DNA from: Sambucus nigra
Lineage: Eukaryota > Streptophyta > Magnoliopsida > Dipsacales > Adoxaceae
DNA length: 64,000 nucleotides
Assembly (NCBI GenBank): GCA_949130495.1
Contig: OX422208.1
Location: 398,062,561-398,126,560, forward strand
Direction: 5' to 3'
Shown piece by piece: positions 13,098 through 24,879 of this stretch. Made by a program: the position numbers and the translations under genes. Under the pieces are notes generated by a model. It searched no databases. It was not told the origin of the DNA and was given only the letters and a program-made list of their open reading frames with translations. Each line of letters starts with the position of its first letter. The stretch's first letter is position 1.

Positions 13098-15060
13098 ATG
13101 TTGTGGGCCTCGAGTGGTGATGTGCCTAGGGGAAATTATGCATTAATGGTGGATGCCCAAGAGTTCTTGCCTCATGGTTCACCACCACCACCGCCACCCG
13201 CCACCCACCACCCAAGGTTGGGTTGTTGGCTTGATGTTGGTCGAGCGGTTAAGACTTTTCCCCTAGAAGATGTTTGTTGCAATGTCCAGTTTAAGTCCCA
13301 CACCCCTAGTTTTAGTCCTAGGCCTAAATGTGTTTCGTGCGATAAGGGATTTGGTTGGTTGTTTAGAGTTGCCAATTTATTTTGCATAAAAATTAATAAA
13401 AGATTCAGGTTAGCCCTTTCGGGCTAATACTAAGGAAGGTCTAAGTCTGAATTTGGTCCAGATATTCTTGTTATGCGGTTTCTGGAAACGAGTTATGACC
13501 GGGGAATGTATTAGGCATCCCACTTATTCTTCATGACTCCTTAATTATATGATTATTATCGCTCTTAACATTAACTAATTACTTTTTAGTTATTTTTAGA
13601 ACTTATTTAGAGACCATAGGTTGAGAATATATTAAACGTAGATATGTGCTTATGTATGAAATGGTATCAGTGAGAGGTATGGTAACATAACTTCAATCGG
13701 TGCGAGTACACAAGGGTGCTTGTGCATGACTCCATGTTGGTATAACGGGCAAGCATTAGCGTATATGTGAGTGTGTAAGAAAACTCAATTAGGCAGTGGG
13801 TGGACGTCAATATGTGCAGATGTGTACGCGAGAAGTCACGGCTTAAGATAGTTTGATATCTGACTCGATATTGGAGGAGATTTTAAAAGGTAGTATAAGA
13901 GATGGGTGCATCTTTTTTTGTGATAGAATATTGAGAGAGATATTTTCAAGGCTCATGCTGATGAGAAGGTATCGGTATTGCGCCTAAGTAATCTAGGAGA
14001 CTTGGGATCAAAGATAATGTAGTTCGATTATGTATAGTGTATATGTGTTTGCAAGTTTGTATGAGGATCCAAGAGAGCTTACGATTTTGAGATAGTTTAA
14101 TGTCTCGTTTGGATTAAAAAGGGATAATGGATGAGGTAAAGGAGATGAATGCATCTCGCTTGGGATAATATATCAAGAGACCTATTGTCAAGGATTATCC
14201 TCACGATAAGAACTCGATATTGTGCCTACGTATTCGCGTATCCAATGGATCAAAGACTACATAGTTCAGTTGTGTCTTGTGTGTGTACGCATTTGTACAT
14301 TTGTATGGGGTGCGCAAATTAACGCGTGTTTGAGATAGTTTGATATCTCATTTCTAGTATGTATGAGATGGAATATATGAGAGGTTAGAGATTATTACAT
14401 CTTTGTGGGGACAATCTTGAGATACATAGTGTTAATGCTTGTGCTTATGAGAACAACTCGGTATTACGCCTATATACTCATGTAGCCATGAGATCAAAGC
14501 CTACATAGTTCGGGTGTTCACGTGTTCCAACATGATGTGTTTGAAAGTGTATGACTTAGCTTAGAGATAGGGAGAAGCTATATGTGGTCTAGAGGGTATC
14601 TTCGGTGGAGGTTCAGAACAGGAGTTGACCCAAAGTTACTGACAAAGACATCCATCACCTGTTAGGTGATCACTAACTTGAGTGAACTAGTTTGGAGGTG
14701 TAGTGCTAGAATGTCATGGTCTAGATATCCATGGCTATGAAGGGACAAGTAGAAGTGGGGGGAGTTTGGACTGAGGATGGATGCATCCCTAAGAAATAAT
14801 ACTTCGAGAGATGTATTATGAGGCTTAGTATTCACGAGTTTGGTTCGGTTTAGTTCCTACATACCCAAGGAGACTTGGGATCAAAGCCAACATAGTTCCA
14901 AAAAATGAGGCATATTTACGGGTGTTGGCGACGGGATACCGGGTATACAATGTACAACATTACAGTATCTATGGAATTTAGTCATTAATATAGCATTTTT
15001 GTTTTTTTTTTATTAAGGTATTTATATGTTAAAAATACATTAAGCAAAGTCCTATGTTTG
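13098..15060 (-). mobile_element. LTR-like region of the Ogre-like element
   Basis: Starting directly beside the decayed primer-binding site, this non-coding stretch begins with tgatg on the plus strand and is the expected position of the element's 5' LTR in minus orientation. It includes a proline-codon-like cca/ccg run near 13,184-13,215 and the tandem repeats described separately. Ogre LTRs are known to be long (several kb), so the right end may reach beyond 15 kb. The open frames at 13,095-13,427 and on its complement are low-complexity and not credible genes. The matching left LTR was not identified. Confidence 0.35.
13847..14900. repeat. Diverged tandem repeat, period about 243 bp
   Basis: The phrase gatagtttgatatctc and variants recurs at 13,847, 14,091 and 14,334, with a weaker copy near 14,566. 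A second phrase, ggatcaaag..acatagttc, recurs at 14,005, 14,247, 14,490 and 14,878. Successive spacings are 242-244 bp, except for the last unit, which is longer by about 145 bp. Between them each unit keeps a..gcatct and a cggtatt/cgatatt.gcct segment. The copies have many substitutions, so the array is old. It lies inside the LTR-like region. Confidence 0.7.
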
Positions 15061-18000
15061 ACAAGTATTTAATATGAAAACACATATAGGGGTTGCCACT
15101 GCGGGGATGGGCTTTGTTCATTTGGAGAAGCGATGGGGGTAGTAGGATTTTAGACTTTGGCTTGTGAAAAGTTTTGGACTGACTCGTCTCACTGACACTT
15201 TCCTTAGAACGATTTTTTAAAGTATGTTTTCATATTTTTAGTTAGTTATTATTGCATTTTATTAACACTAATTTAACATATGAGCATGTTGAGTTAATTA
15301 AGAGAGGTGCTAGGTTAAAAACTAAGCTTTAAACTATAAACACTGTATAGTGAATATCCAGTCCCTTGAATAGGAGTTGTGGTAAAGGAGATAACCATAT
15401 ATGAATAGTTTATCACGATTATACTTCGTGTGTTTGACTTGATATTTAGGCAGAGTTTCCTTACCCTTTTAACATGAACTAAATTTTTCTCGGGAGAATA
15501 ACCCTCCTTGATGTGCCTGAGGTGGGCAAAGCTTCATTTAGTCAGGAAGATCTTCCTTTAGAAGTTCTGACTTTTATAGAATGTGAACAGAGGGTTGCCT
15601 CTGTTTTTCTTTCGGATGCACTTTTTCACAAGTATGAACCTTGTTTGGGATAGAAATGAATATGCGAAAGTAAGAGATTTTCTTAAGGGGAAAGTGACTT
15701 TTCTGAAGTATGAATTTCTTCGGGATTTTTTAGAATGAGCTCAAGTATCTCAGGTGCTCAAGATTGAGAAAGTTAGAAAACTGAATAAACGTTGGATTTT
15801 GGGGTGATTTTGAAGGTTAGTGGGAACCTCTATTTATAGGGTCTGATTCGGGGCTTTGTATCAAATGGTTAAAGGTATTGGATGGTGGATCTGAGGTGAG
15901 GTGACACATGGTCGACTGAGAATAGATTGGTTGGATTTGGTATTCATTACTAAAAGTGATTTGACCAAACCGTTGAAGGTATCTTTAACCAAACGGTTAA
16001 ACGGGCTTGGGGCCTTTAACCAAATGGTTCAAGGTTCCAATAAGAGTTTTGGGGGCCTTTTATAATTTTTAATATTTGTAATTAGGTCCTTAAAGGTTTT
16101 ATTTATAAGGGTTTGGCCCCTTTTAGATTCCCTTTAAGGTAGCTTACCTTTAGGATTTTAGTGGACCCGAGTGTAGTTTATCGAACGGGATAAAAGGACA
16201 TATGGCCTGATTGCAAATCGGGGTTTCCGCACCAACTGAAGAGAAGTAAGGAGAAAACATGTGTAAATAGAAGAAAGGAAAATATCATATGGGCTTAATA
16301 AATCGAAACGTGGCATTTTAGATCCCTTTAGATTTACACAAGTGCCCTTACCTTATCTCCAAAATCCCTTAAAATAAGAGTGTAAGCTAAGCATGTCAGG
16401 AGGGGGAGTACTCGGATAAAATATAGAGAATACATTTCCCTTCCCAAAAAACCTTATGTCAATCCCAAAAACCACCATTTTATTTATACCACAAACGATA
16501 TGAATTCTTGTGTATTTTAAACACTGTACTTTTAATGAGTATTTTAGTGTGCATTGTGTGCATTTGTATTAACTTGGAGGTCTTATTGGTGTATTTTGGA
16601 AGTATTGTGAGGTATAATTTTGGAGCACTCTTGGGTGCATTTTCTTGGAGAACATTTTATACGGATTTCTTCAGTAAAGGTGGGGTTCATTTTATGCATT
16701 GTTTATGTCCTAAACGTATATTATGCATGCTAGGTATACATATTTGAGATTATATGTCTATATAGTGATATACATGCTATTTATGAAATTTAGGACATGA
16801 TTTAATGTAAAATAAAGTGTTAAAACGGGTTTAACACATGGTTTTCAAGCTATTGAATTTTCACAATACAAAATGAAAAAGTTATGAAATTATGAAATAA
16901 TTTCATCGAAAATGAAATATTAAAAGTGATCCTCGAATATAGTCTAAAGTTGCAAATTTTCAAAATATAAAGTGTTGATTTTTATGGAATAAAAATCCTA
17001 CTAATGTGTTAAAATTTTATGTTGCCATGAAAATGTAAGACTAGAATGCCTTGGATAACTTCCAGCAAATTTAAGAATATTGGAGTCATATTCTTATGAA
17101 AGTGATGAGTAAAAATAATGTAAAAACATAGTATTTCATGAAAAGAAATAATAAATAAAAAGCATTGATACTTTATATATGAAAAGTCATGAAAAGTCAC
17201 ATATTGTCACATTGGACTTAAGGTGAACCTATTTAAAGATTTATTTATATGAAAGCACTCATGTAACATTTTTTAAATGTTGTTTAGATAAAATAATATG
17301 ACTTTAAGGTGAAAGAAAGTACACAAATATTATTAAACGTTTTTAAGAGACATAAAGTGAAGTGTAGTAAAAATAGGTCCAAATGGTAAATATTTGTATA
17401 TTAGATGATTAAAGTGAAGAGTGTAAGTAAAACTTGAAAACGAATAACATAGATAATGACCCCCAAAAAGGAAGAAAGAATTATTTTTACCCCAAACATG
17501 GTAATTTGTAATAAAAAGGGGACTTTATTATACAATACTTTAAATGAACACTAAACGATAAAAATGCTCCTTAAACTTGGAATTGGAATAAGACTTTGTA
17601 AAATTAAAGATGTTGGTAATACATCTAAAATGTTTAATAAGGACTAATTGGTAAATTTTCTTCAAGTGTATGACAAAAATGGTAAAGTGGTATTTACTTT
17701 GGACTTTGGCCATCGGATTGTGTAAAACGGTTAAAATAACATAAGGGACTAAAAGGGTATCGCGACATATATGGCAATCGGTGCTAGTCCTTAAACACAA
17801 ATGGGATTTAGTCAACTTCAACTAAGAAAGTGGAAAGATAATTTAGGGCACGACACTCTTTATAGGCAAAAAAGGGTAAAAGAACATTAATGACATGGAA
17901 TTGGAAAATTTTTGAGGAAAATAAAAGTAAATAAAGGCATACGGATATGATAACCCGGGTTCAACAGTACATGATTGAATCATTAGAAATTATGAAGATG

Positions 18001-18239
18001 AGAAAATTAATAAATCCATAGCATAACGGATTAAATAGTCAATTAATTTAACACGGTAATGTGTTGGTAGAGGATTAAAGAAAAGGTTTTTGTAATGGAA
18101 CGGTAAAGTTTTGAACATAAAGGCTAATGTATTTTTAACCAAAGTTAAAGGAAATATTTTTTAATAAAACATAATAATCCATATATTATTTGGTTATCGT
18201 ATGTTTGTATTGCATCTTTTCCTTTTAACGTTCGTTTCT
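15061..18239. other. No gene seen; decayed repeat-like DNA
   Basis: The stretch holds only short chance open frames. Visible structure: four occurrences of an ACCAAA(C/T)(C/G)GTT-type motif at about 15,862-16,033, and a polypurine-like run (gagggggagtac) near 16,402. From about 16,800 to 18,200 the sequence is very AT-rich. It may be the body of an old LTR leading into the LTR-like end at 18,594, but I cannot demonstrate this. Confidence 0.3.
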
Positions 18240-18594
18240 CTATTGCATTGTTGTTGGGAACCCCACTGGGAATTGACTCACCCCATTACCTTTGTTATGG
18301 CACGTTAAGTGATATTACGTCTTCTGAGAATGTTTCACAAGTAAATGATTTTTAATATCTACATTAGCAACTCTTACTGCATAAACCCTAGGGCATTGCC
18401 TAATGGGTTCCACACTTGTTCTTAGGTATTCATACGCCTGGAAAATGGAATTTCATGCTCATTCGATTAATTTAATTAAATAAAAATGGAGCAGAAACAT
18501 TATCTAGGTTGTTTCACATCACTCCACACTTAACGCGGTCGAACCAGTTCGGTTTGACCCCTGGGTGACCATTAAATTCGGGTCAGGCATTACA
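18240..18594 (+). mobile_element. Chromovirus (Tekay/Del-like) LTR end, degenerate
   Basis: The segment contains a phrase resembling the 'gactcaccc' box of Tekay-type LTRs near 18,274 and ends in aaattcgggtcaggcattaca (ending at 18,594). That agrees with the inverted GGGTC..TTACA terminus of these LTRs. Beyond it is a T-rich stretch. No coding domain of such an element is beside it, so this would be a solo or truncated LTR. The assignment rests on remembered motif shape only. Confidence 0.35.
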
Positions 18595-19394
18595 GATGTA
18601 ATGTTTATCTTGGGATGATATTTGAGTGTTCATATATATACACTGTTATGTATGCGCACGCATGAGCATGTGTAGTTTACTTGGACCATTTCTACGAGCC
18701 TACTGAGTTTATTACTGGTAATAGGGCATATTTCAGCTTTAGCATTTATGGATGATTAAAAGCCTCAGTACTTTATATTTAGATTACTGTACCATTTTAT
18801 TGTAAAAATAGTTGTAAAGCCTATTTTTATTTTAATGAGATTAAAAAGTTTTATTTATACATCTTATGCTTTCACAAATGTTTATTTAGTCATTGGGAAA
18901 TGTTAAATGGTTTGAAAAAGGTTTTAAATGGCACGTATTTTACTTTATCCTTAGTATCACCTCTCAGTGTGTTACATAATGCAGTGAAATGATCATTCCT
19001 CTATTCCCACTATTTGGATTGCTTCATTAGAGTCTCCATCACTTTATGGACTGCCAAAAGGTGGTGAATTGATAGGCAAATGGCATATTCGTTTGTTGTT
19101 TATGTAACTAGCTCCGTGTTTTGAGAGATATAAGTAGATTCTAAAGTTAGAGCTACCAGGAAATGATCTGACTCGAACCAAAAGGTGTTATCTTCCTCGT
19201 ATACTCTAGCATAATGGACAAGTGCATCCCCGGGTAGGTGAAAGTCAGAGTGATGTGTGGTGGCAGAATCAATACGAGATAAAGGATAAGATGGTTGGAA
19301 TAAAATTGACATTTCCCTAATAACCCTTGAGTTTGGGATCTTCTCACATTAATAAAATTGGGAGTTTACAATGTTGGAGAGTTTATCATAAAAG
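18595..19394. other. No gene seen
   Basis: This is AT-rich sequence. The minus-strand open frames at 19,100-19,347 overlap in two frames and show no recognisable domain. They precede the copia gag remnant to the right and could be further decayed gag, but no motif supports that. Confidence 0.3.
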
Positions 19395-19842
19395 GTTTCA
19401 TTTGTGATAATCTTCAATAAATCCAATCAGGTGGTAAGATGTTGGAGCTTCGAAGCCTGAACAGTATTGATACATGCATGAGTGAGCTGCAAAATATCCC
19501 ACACCTCCTTGGATGTAGTACACGTAGAGTCCGGAGGAAATCTTCTTGGGTCACTCCATAAAAAATCACAATAATACCCCTAAAGTTATAATCTAGTCTA
19601 TGTTCATCCTCTAACTAGGACTCCTCAGGTTTAAGGACAACAGTTTCTCCTAGTTGAATAATTAGGCATTTACACCCCTAATTATAGTTAACCACACCCT
19701 TTAATCTAGGGACTTAATGAAAAAGGTCATACGTGCCTTAAAGTACATGTAGTTGCTACCATCATACACAGGTGGACTCGTAATAGACTAACCCTCAACA
19801 TATATACCCCCAGATTCGTAATAAAGCAAGCTATGATACTAA
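19395..19842 (-). pseudogene. Copia gag remnant (UBN2-type) with primer-binding site
   Basis: At 19,830-19,842 the minus strand reads TTAGTATCATAGC, a worn copy of the copia initiator-tRNA-Met primer site (TGGTATCAGAGC). Downstream on the same strand a gag is readable in shifted frames: DGSNYMYFKARMTFFIKSLD near 19,700-19,770, then SKEVWDILQLTHACINTVQ and ASKLQHLTT near 19,420-19,520. These match the copia gag polypeptide family (UBN2), in which a KEAWDIL..THEGT..VK.SKLQ.LTT run is typical. Several stops and frameshifts break it. Nothing of pol remains to the left. The LTR should lie to the right but was not delimited. Confidence 0.65.
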
Positions 19843-20589
19843 TTTAAAATAGGTATGCGCTGACGGGTCTATGTTCAATTAATTGATTACTTAATAAATT
19901 ACATTATCAAAACAAAATAAATCCTTTTAATTAGAACCAATTTTAAAATTACCAAACAGTATCAATTAAGTGAAATTCGCATATAAGTAATTATTAGCAT
20001 AAGGAAATTTATAAACCAATCACAACAACACAAAAGGATTTTAGAGTGAAAACCCTAATGAAAAAAACCACTACCCCCCAACCCATATGTTCCCTAGTAC
20101 GAAATAATATTTATTGGTCTTAGAATGACTCGTAAACGAGTTACATATATTACACTCAAAACCTGCATGATGCCATGCCATTACACTATAATCCTTTGCA
20201 ATTGCCCGCACTAAAAATTATCGCTTCAGTCTATAGTAATCAGCTGCATATTGCCTCGGTATCCATTGATCTTTGGTTTATGACAATATTCCCACATGTT
20301 CTGAATATGATAATCACAGACACAATCACTCATGAAATTATTCTTCTGGTGGAGAAGATTCAAAGGGGCTAGTAAACCAAAATTCTACCTTGAAATCAAG
20401 GAACTTGATAGGATCCCACACCCTCAAAACTAGGGGTGGCAATTCGTGTTCTTCGATCGAATCACGGACTGATACGACACGACAATATTTTTTTGGACAA
20501 AAACATGACATGACACGACTAACACGATTTCATAAATTTTACACTAAATTAAACATAAATAGACGTAAAACCCGAATAAAACATGATTA
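19843..20589. other. No gene seen; repeat-like DNA
   Basis: The open frames 20,175-20,372 and 20,390-20,749 have no recognisable domain. Near 20,430-20,530 there is a phrase of the common plant-repeat type (aggggtggcaattcgtgtt, then several acacgac words). This is often part of old LTRs, but no family can be named. Confidence 0.3.
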
Positions 20590-21721
20590 CACTGCAACAT
20601 CCCCCATTTTCCACATAAAGTTAGTCAAACATAATACACTAAAATGGGGCTTGTCTATAAATCTGTATTATTATCATCATCAAACCACATTAAAACATTT
20701 ACACTTTTACAACCACGTACACGATAAAACTAATTTAAGTGATAATTAATCAAATATTAAGTCCAACATCAACACCCAAACAAAATAAAACTCGACATAA
20801 ATATGACTGTCTCAAATATCTGAATAATAATAATAACTACAGGCTTATGCCCATACAATATCTGAAATAATAAACTCACTAAAATAAAAATAGCAACCTA
20901 TGCTAGATTTAAATGAACTGAAGTAGTTGATGTACAAATGCGACCCCAAGTTTGATCTTCTGTCAGCCTTGCCGTCCCAGTCTATGTAAACCTAGGGAAA
21001 AAATATTTTATAATTTGGATCAGCGTAGAGTTTCAAGAATAAATTACAAAAATTAAGATACAATCATATAGTTAATTCAAAATATGTTCCGTCCATCGAC
21101 ATTCGCATGCGTTAAGTACCTCACCCCTCATATAAGTGTAATACTTCACGCATATCAACTCAAGTCTCAAGCCATGAAACACTAATACCCATAACCGAAA
21201 TAAATGCACGATGCATCTAGCATAATTCTTTTTCCAAAAATAACGGTCCACATACATAATCCCATTTGCCAGAGTACCCTAATGATACTACACACAAAAG
21301 TAACATAATCATCTATTATGCATTTATGTATTATTGGGTTCACAATTGGTTGTCTGAATCATTATATTAATTAATTAATCTCAATTAATTTATATAATTA
21401 TATATATTTTACACATAAAGGCATCTACCTCCAGTGTCACGTTCGTACTCTATCGGTAAGTCCAGAGAAGTCCCTCATCCGAATGGACATCACAAAACAA
21501 ATACAAGTGGGGCGGTCCCTACGCAATACACCATTGCACGATCCATACCCTCGACGGTAACAATAGATTCCAGCATCTACACCCACCTAGTCGTAGGTGG
21601 CGCTGCTATGTAGTACCTATAATAACGACTTACACAACGCCTAAACCACCTGTGTCGGCTCGTGCTCTTGTCCTGAGATGTACGCAACCCTAACCGATAT
21701 AACAAATACATATTTTAGCAC

Positions 21722-21767
<46 letters not shown>

Positions 21768-22690
21768 CCCCTAATGAATCTCACTAATCTTCAAATAATA
21801 TCCTTACTAAATTAAATTCTTAGTTTATTCCGCCTCCAAACCATGAGTATATCTTTCTCTTTTTACATATACACCAACTCATAACTTACATATATATTTA
21901 TTTCCGCATTTAACCACTAAGTAAATCGCATATCATATAAACTATCAATAATTAGTTATTCCTCCTGTATATGATTCCGGGTTTAACTCCAACCACATTT
22001 ACCTAATTAATTTCCAGAATTCTCCCCCACCGAGTCACTCTACCCAAGGAGGTAAGAATCGAAATTTAGGCAAGTTAACACAATCATCACATTAAGGTCC
22101 AAACCTAAGGAAAATAGGGAATTTGATCGATTTTGAACAATTTGGTAGAAGTTTCTGCCCTATGCACTGTTTAGAAATTAATCATAAAATATTCATCGAA
22201 ACTCCAAAAATTATGAAACCAGTGCCTACGCATTCTCAACTCAATTTATTTAGGACGTTCTTTTTTCAAAATAGATAAATTCATAGATATACTATTTCAA
22301 TAATAATTTCAAAGACTTAGATTCGATTCAGAACTTTTTAGCACCGCGTGCTGTTCAGAAAATATTCATCACAACTCTAAAAATTACATAACCACTTCCC
22401 ACGCATTTTCAACTTAAATCAATTACTATATTTTTTTCCAAAAATCCATATTACTTGGTATACCATATCAAAATTATCTTCTAAGCGACTGATTGTTTTT
22501 GAAATTTTTTACACAATCTAAACTTTCATTAACAACCCCTTAATTAACTATCCACCATTATTGCACCCATATTCATATTTAATCATGCTCAAATTTAAGG
22601 CTCTATATATGGATAATAATGATCATCAATTAAAGGTTCTCCAACATCGATTCTAATGTCCAATTCAAGATTTACTCAATTTTAAGTTTC
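20590..22690. mobile_element. Chromovirus LTR-like region, degenerate
   Basis: The plus strand begins tgcaacatccccc, the usual look of a Tekay/Del LTR terminus. The interval contains no coding domain. A pair of about 173-bp tandem units sits at 22,186 and 22,358, both starting aaaatattcatc and both carrying an aaaaattat/c-taaccactt/gtgcc-cacgcatt series. There is also an (AT)n run at 21,726-21,762. Orientation is ambiguous because the two LTR termini of this family are near-inverted copies. Confidence 0.3.
21726..21762. repeat. (AT)n microsatellite
   Basis: This is an uninterrupted run of TA dinucleotides about 37 bp long, within the LTR-like region. Confidence 0.9.
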
Positions 22691-23020
22691 TGGGTTTAAC
22701 ATCTATAATGTTTGTCCAGTGCTTATTTCTATTTGACATGAAGGTTGCCCATAATGAATTCTCACTAGAGAATTTCCAAAACTATTTCATGCTTACAGAT
22801 TTGGATTTAAACCAAAATTCACAAACCCCAAACCTCCCTCTTTGAATTATTTACACAACAAGTCCTAATTCTTCCATTAGTGTTTCCAGCCTTGATCTTC
22901 ATTACCACCCCAAAATAAATTGTTGAACATTGAGTGGATTCTATTAATAACTATCTTAGGAGGATTAATAGAAGATAAAAAGTAAGAAGGCATTGAGGAA
23001 AGAACATATTTAATGAGATT

Positions 23021-23991
23021 CTATCTACCTCCACTTGAAAGAAATTTATCATGCCACCCTGTAATTTTACTTCTCAAATAGGATATGAGACCGTCATAGT
23101 CTTTCACGTTGTTACTACCTTTAAATAAAAGGTAACCCAGGTATTTAATTGGGAGATCTTTGTGCTTTAAGCCCAAATTCTCAGCTACCTTGTTTTTATA
23201 TCTCACTAACATCTTTGCAACAATAATGAAAGAGCTCTTTTGAAAATTGATTTTCTGACCAAAAGTGTTGGAATACTTCTGTAGAAAATCAACTAAGCAT
23301 TTTATGCTTTTCTTGTCTCTTTTGCAAAAAAACATCACATCATCTGCAAAAGCTAAATGAGATATTAATGGACTTTCACTGGGAAGATATAATGGCTTTA
23401 CTGACCCTTTAATCATACGGGAATCTATACCTCTACTCAGGTATTTAGCAACTAGGATAAATAGAGTTTAAGCCCTCTAGAAGATTTAAAATAACCACAA
23501 GACTGGCCATTAATGACAATTGAGAACCAATTGTTAGAAATGCATCTCCAAACAAGATTTATCCACCTCTCCCCAAAACCAAATCCTATAAGAACTTTAA
23601 TTAAAAAGCCCTAATGAATTCTATTATAGGCCTTTTCCATATTAATTTTAATTAGGACATTTCCAACATGCGTTTTCTTTCCCAGATTATGAACCATCTC
23701 TTTGGTAAGAAGAACATTATCTTGAATTGATCTTCCCTTTGTGAAACCACTCTGGTTTGGAGATATGATCAAAGGAAAGACTTTAGTAAGTCTGACTAAT
23801 AAAATCTCGGAAATTATCTTATAGGAAAAATTACATAAGCTGATTGGTCTGAAATCCCCACAACTCTTTTGGGAAGCTCCGAATTTGCCAAAAAAATAGT
23901 AAATGGAAAGAACCATGTCTTCTTTTATAATATTCCAATAAAACTTATAGAAAGTCCCTCTAAATCCATCTATCCCTGGATAAGTCTTCAC
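23021..23991 (-). pseudogene. LINE reverse transcriptase
   Basis: Two open pieces in different registers cover the RT domain. The first (23,991-23,611) has PGIDGFRGTFYKFYW, the DFRPISLCNFSYKIISEIL box, then PNQSGFTKGRSIQDNVLL. The second (23,416-23,021) has the catalytic FADDVMFF box and then QKINFQKSSFI. The catalytic aspartates of FADD are kept, but the frame is broken between the pieces (23,417-23,610). This is a plant L1-type RT. Confidence 0.85.
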
Positions 23992-24071
23992 TCAGATCAT
24001 TCACTGCTGTGAGTACTTCATCATCATTAACAAATTCCTCTAGACCATTATTTGCCTTAGTTGACATAAGG

Positions 24072-24527
24072 TTAGGAATTATATTTGATATGTTTTCCTC
24101 TATCAAAGTTTGAATAGTGGTTAGTTTCTCTTGAAAGTAATTGACAACATGATTTTGAATCCCTTACTTTTTTTTCTAAATAAACTCCATTCCCATCTCT
24201 AATGCCATCTATCATTAATTTTTGGTGCTTGGCCTTAACAAAAGCATGAAAATGTTTACTATAAGAATCTTCTAACTTCAACCACCTTATAGATGATTTT
24301 TTCTTCCAATACATTTCTTCCAAGCTTAAAGCTGACATCTATTTGGATCTGCCTTGGTTCAAAGAACTTTTATTGGAATCATTATTGTCCCGTTCATAAA
24401 TTATCTCCAATTGTAAAATTTCATCCTCCAAATATTTCACATTTTGAAACACATCTTTAAAATTCTCCTTATTCCATTTATTCATCTCTCTTTTCAACCT
24501 TTGCAGCTTCAAAGAAAAATTCCTCAT
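24072..24527 (-). pseudogene. LINE ORF2 linker between endonuclease and RT
   Basis: Two open pieces (24,339-24,527 and 24,072-24,338) are rich in charged residues. They include NKWNKENFKDVFQNVK and EEMYWKKKSSIRWLKLEDSY, the conserved 'W..LGD.N..FFH' neighbourhood found between endonuclease and RT in plant LINEs (here KLEDSYSKHFHA). The pieces are separated by in-frame stops and have no separate function. Confidence 0.7.
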
Positions 24528-24868
24528 ACCTGATGCATTAGTCTCCTCATTCTAAGATTTCGTAACAAATTCAGTGAATTGAGGATGTTTACACCACGTA
24601 CTTTGGAATTTAAAGGATCTAGGATGATCATCCATAACCGTTTCAACTGATAACAATAGTGGAGCATGATCTGAAGCAGATTGTTTATGTGCTTAGGGAT
24701 AGACACTGAATACTCTAAATCCCATTGTTGATTAGATAAACATTTATCTAACCTTGCTATTATTAAGTCCTCCTCAAAACTATTATTATACCATGTAAAC
24801 CGTATGCCTGTATAACCTAATTCCCTTAGGCCACAGTCTTCAATTGCATGATTGAAATATAGTCTAGG
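24524..24868 (-). pseudogene. LINE endonuclease domain, C-terminal part
   Basis: The minus strand shows the C-terminal half of an apurinic-like endonuclease: GLRELGYTGIRFTW, RLDKCLSNQQWDLEYSV, an in-frame stop, then SDHAPLLLSVETVMDDHPRS. The aspartate-histidine of SDH is the conserved catalytic pair of this family. The domain would nick the target site. Its N-terminal half is absent because of 5' truncation. Confidence 0.8.
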
Positions 24869-24879
24869 ACGTGTTCAGA

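Larger units (their letters stand above)
22690..24868 (-). mobile_element. 5'-truncated LINE (L1-type) retrotransposon
   Basis: Read on the minus strand from 24,868 leftwards, it begins inside the endonuclease domain, continues through reverse transcriptase and ends in the region after RT. The endonuclease part has the CGLRELGYTGIRFTWYNN segment, then IIARLDKCLSN and the catalytic SDHAPLLL word. After RT, the wording EGGLGFVNFG and then ENSLWATFMSN is typical of plant L1 elements. Loss of the 5' part is the normal outcome of target-primed reverse transcription. No target duplication or poly(A) tail could be fixed. Numerous stops and frameshifts show it is dead. Confidence 0.85.

Noticed and set aside
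13095..13427. Proline-rich 110-codon frame and its glycine-rich complement
   Set aside because: The apparent coding comes from a cca/ccg run in non-coding LTR-like DNA. There is no domain, and both strands are open, which is typical of low complexity.
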